A stretch of 64,000 nt of DNA from Paenibacillus phoenicis (GTDB taxonomy: Bacteria; Bacillota; Bacilli; Paenibacillales; Paenibacillaceae): contig NZ_JAYERP010000001.1 of assembly GCF_034718895.1 (NCBI RefSeq), forward strand, positions 3,977,001-4,041,000, read 5' to 3'. Both the position numbers and the translations under genes were made by a program. The notes below the pieces were generated by a model. It was given only the letters and a program-made list of their open reading frames with translations. It did no database searches and was not told the origin of the DNA. Within the stretch, counting starts at the first letter, position 1; each line of letters starts with the position of its first letter. Positions 31,125 to 39,046 of this stretch are shown here, piece by piece.

Positions 31125-32628
31125 AAAAGCAACTCAAACGGACGATACATTAAGCCGTCTTGCTTCCATAGGTCAAATAGCGGCGGGAATCGCGCACGAA
31201 GTGAGAAATCCATTAACAGCAGTGAAGGGATTTCTACAATTACTGCAAAGGGAGGTTTCCCATAGTTATTTAGATTTTGCTTGCTCGGAATTGGAACAGG
31301 CAATCTCTACGTTACAAGATCTATTGCAGGTTTCTAAGCCCGACTTGGAAGATGAGTCCTGTATTGCGATTAATCTTTGTTCGGAATTAGAGTCTTTGCT
31401 TTATTTGTTTCAGGATCAAATCTATCGGGTTCAAATTGCAAAGAAATTTCGCAATAGTGATGAAATCATTTATGGGAAAAGAAATCAGTTAAAGAAAGCG
31501 TTTTTTAATCTCTTGAAAAATGCTTTTGAAGCCATTCCCAATCAAGGAACCATTACCATCGAGCATTACCGTGTGGGCGACATTATTTATGTTATCATTT
31601 CGGATACAGGTGTAGGGGTACCTAAAGAAAAGCTTCAACTGTTAGGTACCCCTTTCTTTACAACGAAGGATGAAGGCACGGGAATGGGGCTAACTCAGGT
31701 CTATTCGACCATCTACCAACATGGAGGTACAATCGATGTAAAAAGCAGAGAAGGAATCGGAACCACATTTACCATTCAATTTCAAACAAAAATGATCGAA
31801 CAGATTGGAGCGATGGATTTGGATCTGCAATATGTAAAAGGTCAAAGCTTTAAAGAATATTTTTTGCTGAACCAGGATCGTTTTAATGAGTTGTTTACTT
31901 CGGAGACCCGAGATACGATTCAATTAGTTAAAGACTCCATGTATAAAATCAATGTGCATGAGATTTTTGAAAAAATGGCAAAGCTCTTGGTTGAAGATCG
32001 TCAGCATGAGCTGACGATGCTCGCCAAGGAACTCGGAAAGAATGGTGCACAGAACGACTTTCCCTTAGTCTTAAAGCTGGAATTGCTCCAGGCGTTTCGT
32101 AAATTATATTGGAATTTCTTGCATAACTATCATAAGCATGTCGAGCTTGACATGGAGGGTGTGTTTCAACTCGGAATCAAAACCAATTTTATGTTGGACC
32201 ATTATATTTTCCATTATTTTTCGAGCTATATCGAGTACAAGGATGAATTGCTTCGTTCTCACCGCGAAACGATCGATGAATTGTCCGTCCCCATTATTCC
32301 TTTATCATCCTCGATGGCGGTGCTGCCCATTGTCGGAACATTGGATACCTATCGGGCGAAAAGAGTCCAGGAACGGACATTAAATCAGATCTCCAGCCTG
32401 AAAATCCAAAAAATTATTATCGATTTGTCCGGCGTTGCGTTTATGGATACGGCTGTGGTGGGACATTTGTTCCGAATTGTAGAGGGAATTGGCTTGCTCG
32501 GATGTAAAGCGATTATAACAGGTATTCGCCCGGAAATCGCGAACACCATGATCGAATTAGGGATCCTATTTACTGAAAAGGTTGACACCAAAGCAACTTT
32601 GCAACAAGCCTTGGAAGAATATCAATAA
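31096..32628 (+). CDS. Histidine kinase fused to an RsbR-like/STAS module
   Basis: 510 residues. Residues ~20-90 form a HisKA dimerisation domain with the phospho-His in 'GIAHEVRNPLTAVKGFL'; ~130-235 is a HATPase with 'NLLKNAFEAIPN', 'DTGVGVP', 'PFFTTKDEGTGMGL'. The region ~240-390 is helical and resembles the non-haem globin-like half of RsbR ('FLHNYHKHVELDMEG..'). The end (~390-505) is STAS ('KIIIDLSGVAFMDTAVVGHLF', 'AIITGIRPEIA'). No sensor domain or membrane helix is seen. Overlap with the RsbT-like gene implies joint function. No response regulator is adjacent. Confidence 0.8.
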   Translation: MQPSGQEKTKKATQTDDTLSRLASIGQIAAGIAHEVRNPLTAVKGFLQLLQREVSHSYLDFACSELEQAISTLQDLLQVSKPDLEDESCIAINLCSELESLLYLFQDQIYRVQIAKKFRNSDEIIYGKRNQLKKAFFNLLKNAFEAIPNQGTITIEHYRVGDIIYVIISDTGVGVPKEKLQLLGTPFFTTKDEGTGMGLTQVYSTIYQHGGTIDVKSREGIGTTFTIQFQTKMIEQIGAMDLDLQYVKGQSFKEYFLLNQDRFNELFTSETRDTIQLVKDSMYKINVHEIFEKMAKLLVEDRQHELTMLAKELGKNGAQNDFPLVLKLELLQAFRKLYWNFLHNYHKHVELDMEGVFQLGIKTNFMLDHYIFHYFSSYIEYKDELLRSHRETIDELSVPIIPLSSSMAVLPIVGTLDTYRAKRVQERTLNQISSLKIQKIIIDLSGVAFMDTAVVGHLFRIVEGIGLLGCKAIITGIRPEIANTMIELGILFTEKVDTKATLQQALEEYQ

Positions 32629-32701
32629 ACCCGAGCTTGGGTCGTAAGCTATTTAAAAATAAGGATCGGATTAATAGTGTTTAATCATCTTCGATCACCT
32701 T

Positions 32702-33769
32702 TCATAAGGGATCCCCGTGCACGATTATTTGGCTTTGAATTGCGAATCTGCCAGGTAAGTATTCGGTATTTGCTGTCCGAAGGACCTCCATCTTCTCATT
32801 CAATAAATAGAGCTTGGTTTGGTCTTGTACAAGAACGGTCCGATCTTCACCAACCTGAAAGTCGGCTCTCTCTGACGAAAGTTGTTTTTTTCCTGCAAGT
32901 CCTTTGGCATTAAACTTATAAATTGTATTGCCGATCACTATCACAAATTCATCCTTATATCCATTTCCATCATAATAATTATCCCGCCATTGTGTACCAG
33001 TAAACTTTTTTGACCAAAGTAGGGCCCCATTCTTATTCTTTGCTAGAACAGTCGTCACGTTTTTCGCTTTATCAAAACCAGTGTAATATAGGGTACCGTC
33101 CGAAGATATTCCGCGAAAATCGTCTTTGCCAAAAGTAACGTCTGTTTTGAACTTGAAGTTTAGGTTGTCATCATAGAAGGAAACCCGTGCCTTGGTTTTT
33201 CCGAGACTCGAATAAGTGAATAGGTAGCCATTCTGGTAATCGTCAACGTATTCGTTCAACTGTTTCTTTTGCAGTAGTTTGCCAGTGGAATCAAAACGAT
33301 AGATATTATACTTATAAGTGTTCAGCCGAATGTAGACGAGCAGAGTTTTGTTTTTTAGCATGAACATACCAGCAATTCCTTGACTAGAATCCTTCTCAGG
33401 GAAAGTTTTACTCCATAAAACTTTCCCTTCTTTGCTAGTTGCTTTTAAATGATAATTTTGATTTTTACCTCTATCTGTGTATATAGTATAAATTTCTCCT
33501 TTTTCGCCTATTTTAGCTGTTTTTCCCCAATCAACATATTGTTGACTATCTGATTTGAACGTGGTTTGAAGGGAGCCTTTAGTATCGTCCAAAATAGAAA
33601 AGTTGGTGTAATTATAATACTTTGAAGAGGAGGAAGAATCATCTTCAAACCAAGGACTACTATACTTCACATAGAGTTGTTTGCCGAATTTTTGCAAGGA
33701 GATAGAATTCATTTCATTATCAAAAGTGCAGCTCCAGAGAGGCGGAGGTAATTGATCGTATATCGGCAT
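32702..33769 (-). CDS. Secreted beta-propeller-like protein, signal peptide out of frame
   Basis: 355 residues in the long frame, with repeated short beta segments and 'GKVLWSKTFPEKD' / 'GALLWSKKFTGTQW' motifs like PQQ-type propeller blades. Function unknown. The long frame has no signal sequence, but an ATG at 33833 (minus strand) opens MQKIIYPVLALLFFFSTSIP followed by AYA, an excellent signal peptide with a cleavage site, in a different frame that stops 14 residues after the cleavage site. A one-base frameshift near 33760-33780 therefore separates secretion signal and body. Either the gene is broken or there is a sequence error. It converges with the kinase-STAS gene. Confidence 0.55.
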   Translation of the reverse strand: MPIYDQLPPPLWSCTFDNEMNSISLQKFGKQLYVKYSSPWFEDDSSSSSKYYNYTNFSILDDTKGSLQTTFKSDSQQYVDWGKTAKIGEKGEIYTIYTDRGKNQNYHLKATSKEGKVLWSKTFPEKDSSQGIAGMFMLKNKTLLVYIRLNTYKYNIYRFDSTGKLLQKKQLNEYVDDYQNGYLFTYSSLGKTKARVSFYDDNLNFKFKTDVTFGKDDFRGISSDGTLYYTGFDKAKNVTTVLAKNKNGALLWSKKFTGTQWRDNYYDGNGYKDEFVIVIGNTIYKFNAKGLAGKKQLSSERADFQVGEDRTVLVQDQTKLYLLNEKMEVLRTANTEYLPGRFAIQSQIIVHGDPL

Positions 33770-33999
33770 AAGCTGGAATGCTCGTCGAAAAGAAAAACAA
33801 GAGTGCTAAGACTGGATAAATTATTTTTTGCATTCAAAAACCACTCATTTCTCATAATAGGTAATATTGATAATACCATATAAATGTCGAATTTTAGTAG
33901 TATTTACAGCATTATATCCTTCACTCCATCCTAGGATTGAAATGCTACACTTAGTGTGGTTATTAATGCTGGACGCTACGATGGGGGAGGGAATATCCT

Positions 34000-35718
34000 G
34001 TGTTTGATATCAAAGGTTATGAAACGTTCGAAAAAATCGATCCGATCACCAAAGGCTGGTCGAGCGATAAAAAATACTATATTGAGACCGTAACCAACGA
34101 GAAATTGTTGCTGCGCATCGCTGATATTTCCCAGTACGACCACAAGAAACATGAATTTGAAGTCATGAAACGATTAGCCGAAAGCGGTGTGCCCATGTCG
34201 CGGCCTGTGGATTTTAGGGTATGCGACAACGGGCAAAGTGTCTATACCCTCTTGACTTGGTGTGACGGCGAAGATGCGCAGATGGTATTGCCGAAGATGA
34301 CGGACACGATGCAATACCACCTTGGCGTGACAGCCGGGCAAATCTTGAGGATAATTCACAATGTTCCCGCCCCAGTTGATCAAGAACCATGGGATTCCTT
34401 TTTTAATCGAAAAGTAGACCGAAAAATAAAGCAATATCAAGACTGCGGCGTCAAAATGGATGGCGACGAGCTGATCATGGCTTATATTGAAGCGAATCGG
34501 CAGTACCTCGCCCGGCGGCCGCAGTGCTTTCAGCACGGCGATTATCATGTGGGCAATATGATCATCTCGCCAGAAGGGGAGCTGTGGATCATCGATTTTA
34601 ATCGCAGTGATTACGGCGATCCTTGGGAAGAGTTTAATCGCATTGTGTGGAGTGCTAAGGTGAGTCCGCATTTTGCTACGGGGCAGATTCATGGCTATTT
34701 TCATGGAAATCCCCCGGACCAATTCTTTAAGTTATTAACTTTCTATATTAGCAGCAATGCGTTGTCTTCGATTCCTTGGGCCATCCCTTTTGGTGAAGAG
34801 GAAGTCGCTGTTATGCAGCAACAGGCCCGAGATGTTCTTGCCTGGTTTGATGGGATGAAGAATCCGGTGCCTGCATGGTACTTGTCAGATTTTTATATCC
34901 AGTATATCGATGGAATCCCGTACAAGTTGAAGTCTCCCTATGACTTCTCGTTTCTGAAAGAGTACGGAGAGGTCTTTAAGGTGTACGACGATCAAGATTC
35001 GGGCAACATCTGCTTTGGTGTAAAAATCAAGGATCAGAAGGTTTTTATCAAATTTGCCGGAGCCCCCACCGCACGATACACTGGCCAACCAGAGGAGGCC
35101 GTGGCCAGGCTGAAAGCTGCGGTTCCGATTTATCAGGATTTGGCGCACCCTCATTTGATCCGATTGATTCAAGCGGAAGAAGTGGGCGGAGGATTTGCGG
35201 CGATTTTTGAATGGACAGACGGCGAATGCTGGGGGAGAATGTACCCGCGGTCCAGAGAGAAATTTATGCAGCTGCCCGAACCTGCCAAGCTTGAAGTGTT
35301 TAACGATATATTGGATTTTCACATTCATATTGCTGGGCGTGGATATGTGGCCATTGATTTTTATGATGGCTGTGTCTTGTATGACTTTGCTGCAAACAAG
35401 ACAATCCTATGCGATATTGATTTATACGCCAAAAGCCCCTACATCAACACGATGGGCAGAATGTGGGGCTCCTCACGCTTCATGTCTCCAGAAGAGTTTA
35501 CGCTTGGTGCAGTCATCGATGAGGTATCGAATGTGTACGTGATGGGGGCTGCGGCGTTTGCACTCTTTGGTGGGGAGACCGACCGATCGATTGAAAAATG
35601 GCGATTGAATGATGAATGTTATGAGGTGGCGTTAAGAGCCGTTAGCGAGGATCGGAGCAAGCGTCAGCAATCCCTTTTGGAGTTGAAACGGGAGTGGGAT
35701 GCGGCGCGCTTGAAGTGA
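34000..35718 (+). CDS. Aminoglycoside phosphotransferase-like kinase fused to a second protein-kinase-like domain
   Basis: 572 residues. The N-terminal ~290 are an APH/choline kinase-type fold with 'CFQHGDYHVGNMIISPEGELWIIDFNR', containing the catalytic Asp and metal-binding Asp. Residues ~325-570 look like a Ser/Thr kinase fold: 'VFIKFAG' (Lys), 'LAHPHLIRLIQ', 'YVAIDFYDGCVLYD' in place of HRD, 'CDIDLY' in place of DFG, and 'MWGSSRFMSPEEF' as an APE-like motif. The second half may be a pseudokinase or a distinct small-molecule kinase. Start GTG with GGGAGG 9 bases before. Substrate unknown; antibiotic resistance should not be assumed. Confidence 0.75.
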   Translation: MFDIKGYETFEKIDPITKGWSSDKKYYIETVTNEKLLLRIADISQYDHKKHEFEVMKRLAESGVPMSRPVDFRVCDNGQSVYTLLTWCDGEDAQMVLPKMTDTMQYHLGVTAGQILRIIHNVPAPVDQEPWDSFFNRKVDRKIKQYQDCGVKMDGDELIMAYIEANRQYLARRPQCFQHGDYHVGNMIISPEGELWIIDFNRSDYGDPWEEFNRIVWSAKVSPHFATGQIHGYFHGNPPDQFFKLLTFYISSNALSSIPWAIPFGEEEVAVMQQQARDVLAWFDGMKNPVPAWYLSDFYIQYIDGIPYKLKSPYDFSFLKEYGEVFKVYDDQDSGNICFGVKIKDQKVFIKFAGAPTARYTGQPEEAVARLKAAVPIYQDLAHPHLIRLIQAEEVGGGFAAIFEWTDGECWGRMYPRSREKFMQLPEPAKLEVFNDILDFHIHIAGRGYVAIDFYDGCVLYDFAANKTILCDIDLYAKSPYINTMGRMWGSSRFMSPEEFTLGAVIDEVSNVYVMGAAAFALFGGETDRSIEKWRLNDECYEVALRAVSEDRSKRQQSLLELKREWDAARLK

Positions 35719-35729
35719 ACTGAACTATG

Positions 35730-35767
35730 CTAAAATCAACGACCATGTGAGGTTGTTGATTTTTTTG
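35730..35767 (+). terminator. Intrinsic terminator of the kinase-fusion gene
   Basis: Stem aaatcaacgacc / ggttgttgattt with loop 'atgtga' and a seven-T run, 15 bases after the stop codon. Confidence 0.85.
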
Positions 35768-35873
35768 TTGGTTAGGATGATTCGGGTGAGAACAGCTGAC
35801 AGGGGGATACTCGACGAACTTAGGCTGATGTATAATGATTCCATCGAAAATCTGTATAGTAGAGGTGATAGAA

Positions 35874-36521
35874 ATGAGCGAGGAGATTTCCATCTTGCCG
35901 ATTCAATCCTTCTACTCGCTCGATGATTGTACCGTTGCGGCGACGGTGCTCCACAAAGAGCCTTTGATCATGAGATTCGAACGGCTGCTGACGGACGACG
36001 AATGCCGGCAGTTGATTGAAGCAGCCGCTCCCCGACTACGAGAATCCAAACTCGTGAACAAGGTGGTCAGCCAAATCCGCACGAGCCGCGGGATGTTCTT
36101 CGAAGAAGAGGAAAACCCCTTCATCCATCGCATCGAAAAGCGAATCTCCGCCTTAATGAACGTGCCGATCGAACATGCCGAAGGCTTGCAAGTCCTCCAC
36201 TACGGCCCTGGCCAAGAATACCAAGCGCACTATGACTTTTTCGGTCCGAACAGCCCTTCCGCAAGCAACAATCGGATCAGCACGCTGATCATCTACTTGA
36301 ACGATGTGGAGGCAGGGGGAGAGACCGTCTTTCCCTTATTGGATCTAGAGGTCAAACCCGAGCGCGGGTCCGCCCTGTACTTCGAATACTTCTATCGTCA
36401 ACAAGAACTCAACAACTTGACCCTGCACAGCAGCGTTCCTGTGGTTCGCGGTGAGAAGTGGGTTGCAACCCAGTGGATGCGGAGGCAGCGTGTGAGGGAG
36501 TTTGGGGTTATTTCGAGTTGA
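35874..36521 (+). CDS. 2OG-Fe(II) oxygenase, prolyl 4-hydroxylase family
   Basis: About 215 residues, the size of Bacillus prolyl-4-hydroxylase-like enzymes. Iron ligands are visible as His and Asp in 'AHYDFF' and the distal His in 'LTLHSSVPVVRGEKW', where Lys should bind 2-oxoglutarate; 'RISTLIIYLNDVEAGGETVFPLL' is the core jelly-roll strand. Cytosolic, no signal peptide. Target protein unknown; collagen-like proteins or elongation factor are known targets in the family. The frame is open from 35835 but GAGGTG precedes the ATG at 35874. Confidence 0.88.
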   Translation: MSEEISILPIQSFYSLDDCTVAATVLHKEPLIMRFERLLTDDECRQLIEAAAPRLRESKLVNKVVSQIRTSRGMFFEEEENPFIHRIEKRISALMNVPIEHAEGLQVLHYGPGQEYQAHYDFFGPNSPSASNNRISTLIIYLNDVEAGGETVFPLLDLEVKPERGSALYFEYFYRQQELNNLTLHSSVPVVRGEKWVATQWMRRQRVREFGVISS

Positions 36522-36593
36522 TCTTGAATCGCACTTTGTGATTATCGTATGGATTCAGATGACGGGCTATATAGAAAAAATGTCCAACGTCTC

Positions 36594-36881
36594 TTAGAGT
36601 CTACTGATATGTAGTTCATTGAATATCTGCAAGGCGTCTTTGAACCCTTGCAGATATATTTTTACTTTTAAGATTTCTTGTAATGCGAATTGAGCATCTT
36701 CATAAAGAAATAAAGTTTGTTTGAGATTGTCAGGAAGTGCTTCTCGTAGTGTCATGATATATTGTTCTGATTCACACGATATTTGCTTGTAATCAGAGTT
36801 GTTGGTCTTAAGTTCATTGTATAAAGACTCTAATCGGTTACGAATAAGCGGATCAATTAAAACCTCTAAAGAATTGATCAT
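36594..36881 (-). CDS. Small helical protein of unknown function
   Basis: 95 residues, predicted all-helical and cytosolic, with 'ALPDNLKQTLFLYEDAQFALQEI' and 'YLQGFKDALQIF'. It resembles a family of ~100-residue Firmicutes proteins often found beside short Cro/CI-type regulators, as here, where the divergent neighbour at 37051 is such a regulator. GGGAGG lies 9 bases before ATG and a good promoter is present. No function can be assigned. Confidence 0.65.
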   Translation of the reverse strand: MINSLEVLIDPLIRNRLESLYNELKTNNSDYKQISCESEQYIMTLREALPDNLKQTLFLYEDAQFALQEILKVKIYLQGFKDALQIFNELHISRL

Positions 36882-36938
36882 GAATCACACCTCCCGGGGA
36901 TTTAATTTTGCAAATAAAAATTCGACCTCACAAACATT

Positions 36939-36966
36939 ATTTTAACATATCAAATATTTCGGTCAA
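36939..36966 (-). promoter_or_regulatory. Sigma-A promoter of the small helical protein gene
   Basis: Minus strand TTGACC (36966-36961) and TAAAAT (36944-36939), 16-base spacing, 58 bases upstream of the start. Confidence 0.6.
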
Positions 36967-37050
36967 GCGAACATAAATATAACTTTGTTTATGCAAAGAT
37001 TGTTCAATATAATTAAAGAAAAATTCAACTTCTTTGCGAGGGGTTTGGCA

Positions 37051-37257
37051 ATGATAAGCTATAAGCCATTTCAAAAATTACTTATAGATCGAGAGATCAA
37101 GAAACACGAGTTAATTAAAATGACGGGAATATCTTCTGCTACGATGGCAAAGTTGAACACAAATGAATATGTCTCTCTAGAAATCATTGATAAGCTTTGT
37201 TCAGCTTTAAATTGTCAGCCTGGTGATTTGTTGGAGCATATTCCTGACAAGAAATAA
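37051..37257 (+). CDS. Short Cro/CI-type helix-turn-helix regulator
   Basis: 68 residues, made of one XRE-type domain ('FQKLLIDREIKKHELIKMTGISSATMAKLNTNEYVSLEIIDKLCSALNCQPGDLLE'-like pattern, residues 6-63) of the YozG kind. The frame is open upstream, but homologous sequence starts at MISYKPFQ, with GAGGGG about 9 bases before, so the ATG at 37051 is chosen. It probably controls itself and the divergent small gene. Confidence 0.78.
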   Translation: MISYKPFQKLLIDREIKKHELIKMTGISSATMAKLNTNEYVSLEIIDKLCSALNCQPGDLLEHIPDKK

Positions 37258-37386
37258 AAGAATGATCAGTTATTTAGAAGCATCCCCAGGTAACAAGACC
37301 GGCTTAAAAGCATGTAAGGCTCTGGTCTACGAGTGGTGGAGTCCTAAAATTGTTGCGCAAAGAATCACTTAGGACCATAAAGCTGT

Positions 37387-37426
37387 AAAAAGCGAGTTCC
37401 AGGATATCCTGGACTCGCTTTTTTTG
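37387..37426 (+). terminator. Strong terminator immediately before the group II intron
   Basis: An 11-bp stem (aaaaagcgagt / actcgcttttt) continues into tccagg/cctgga and is followed by a T run. A related 55-base module occurs at 58657-58711. The intron boundary GTGCG begins two bases later. Confidence 0.85.
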
Positions 37427-37427
37427 T

Positions 37428-38635
37428 GTGCGCCCAGCATGGGCATCGTCTTTAGGGTGAAAGTCCCAAACAGGGGCTGGCGAGCGCCTACCGTTAACCA
37501 ATGATAATGGTGTCTGTCGTGAGGCGGAATCTGAAGGAAGCCGGAGGCAAAAGCACGGGCCAAGGTAAACGAACTGGATTTGAGGAAGGATAAGTCGGAT
37601 GAGTGGTCACTGCACAACGAAATCCAAAGCCGCCAAGGGCTTGTCCTGTAGACTCCAGTGGTCGCGGTCAGAAAGAGGGGGCCCTTATCTGGGAAGGCCA
37701 GCGGGATAAAAAGCGAAGAAACTTCGTAACCATAATCGAGAGGTTGTGCTAAACCCGAAGGAGTCAGCAGAGACCATAGTACGCAAGTAATGGGACGCCG
37801 ATAAGCAGAAGGGCCGAACCGAAAGGAGAGAGTAACCCGATTGAGTTCGCATGAAGGGCATAGAGACAGCCGAATATTTCAAAAGGGAGCTGCCAACAAA
37901 GAGAAGGGAAGCCGCCAGGAGAGTTGAGAGCGCCGAATTCTTCACCGGAGCAAGTCGCCCTTTTCCTCTCGCAAAGCAAGTAACGACTTGTTGGAGCAAA
38001 TGCTCGAAGGAGGAAACCTACGACTCGCCAATAAGCGGGTCGTCCAAATCGGAGGAGCTCCCGGTGACAGAGTAACGGTAGCAGAGCTACAGGCTTACCT
38101 AAACACTCACTGGGGAACGGTGAAAAATGAACTTCTAACGGGAATGTATAAACCGTTGCCCGTCAGGCGGATGGAAATCCCCAAACTCGGAGGCGGAGTA
38201 AGGCAACTCGGAACCCCAACCGTGATGAACTGCTTCCCCAGCCCTTCTGCAAGTGATGACTCCAATCTTCGATGTTCACTTCTCCTGGTACAGCTACGAG
38301 TAGAGAGCACACGATGCTGTAAAACAAGCCCAGCAATATATCCAAAGCAACCTGCGATGGGGCGTGGATATGGATTTAGAAAAGTTCTTTGATCGGGTAA
38401 ACCGCGATTCGGGCACTCGGAGTGTCAGAATAGGCCTGCCATGTCATGGCCAATACCTGGCGCGGTGCGTGAGAAATGTCACGAACACAAATAGCGCCCT
38501 TCCGACTTCCTACTGGGAAGTGAAAGGGCTGAAGACTTTACTTTATCGTTATCTAGAGCCTTGTTTAATCTTTTGGAAGCACCCGCATTTACGGTGGTGT
38601 CTGAGGACGGGGGGTAGCCGCCCCTCCTACTCGAT
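37428..38635 (+). mobile_element. Decayed group II intron
   Basis: It starts with GTGCGCCCAGCATGGGC right after a terminator hairpin, the insertion preference of class C group II introns. It contains ~560 bases of intron RNA domains, a broken reverse transcriptase region, and an end resembling 'ggggggtagccgcccctcctactcgat', typical of intron 3' ends. At ~1.2 kb it is shorter than a full-length element of nearly 2 kb; most of the reverse transcriptase is deleted and a canonical domain V is not clear. Confidence 0.75.
37988..38400 (+). pseudogene. Group II intron reverse transcriptase/maturase remnant
   Basis: 'LEQMLEGGNLRLANKRVVQ', 'GGAPGDRVTVAELQAYL', 'LTGMYKPLPVRRMEIPK' and 'GGGVRQLGTPTV' are the N-terminal RT0-RT1 blocks of intron-encoded proteins. 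A frameshift follows (~38235); 'WGVDMDLEKFFDRVNRD' (RT3) is in another frame near 38355-38400, and everything from the catalytic YADD to the maturase domain is missing. Confidence 0.8.
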
Positions 38636-38837
38636 CGGTATCCTTGCGGGCTCGAAATGCGATGAAGACTACGAAGAGTCCGAAGAGTCGTAGCATGCAC
38701 TCAATTCTACCGTAAAGTTGGCAACGTCGAATGAAATCATTAACAATTTGAATTAGGAAATGAAATTTCATTGCAGTACTTGAATAAGTGTGTCTATCAG
38801 AACATCAATTCGGATAGTTGAGAGATTTAATTGAAAG

Positions 38838-39032
38838 ATGAACGGCATTAGTTCTCCACTTGTTTGCTATAATCCAGGTGATTATCTAGTACTTAAGACA
38901 CAAAAATTAGATAATATAGGCAGGAATGGTGTGAAGATATGTAGAATATTAGACTTTAGTGATGGATTGTGTCGCTTCAGTATACGCTATTGTACACTTG
39001 GACATAGACTGTATGCTAGGAAGCAAATTTGA
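38838..39032 (+). CDS. Hypothetical 64-residue protein upstream of the methyltransferase
   Basis: Short frame (begins MNGISSPLVCYNPGDYLVLK) ending 14 bases before the methyltransferase start. AT-rich like the following two genes and in the same direction. Ribosome binding site is weak. It might be the first gene of the operon, or an artefact. Not recognised. Confidence 0.3.
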   Translation: MNGISSPLVCYNPGDYLVLKTQKLDNIGRNGVKICRILDFSDGLCRFSIRYCTLGHRLYARKQI

Positions 39033-39046
39033 TAGGGGAAATGACA

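Noticed and set aside
30729..36521. A complete sigma-B type stress operon on the island.
   Set aside because: Only an RsbT-like kinase and a STAS hybrid are present; no sigma factor, RsbU/RsbP phosphatase or RsbV/RsbW pair was found nearby.
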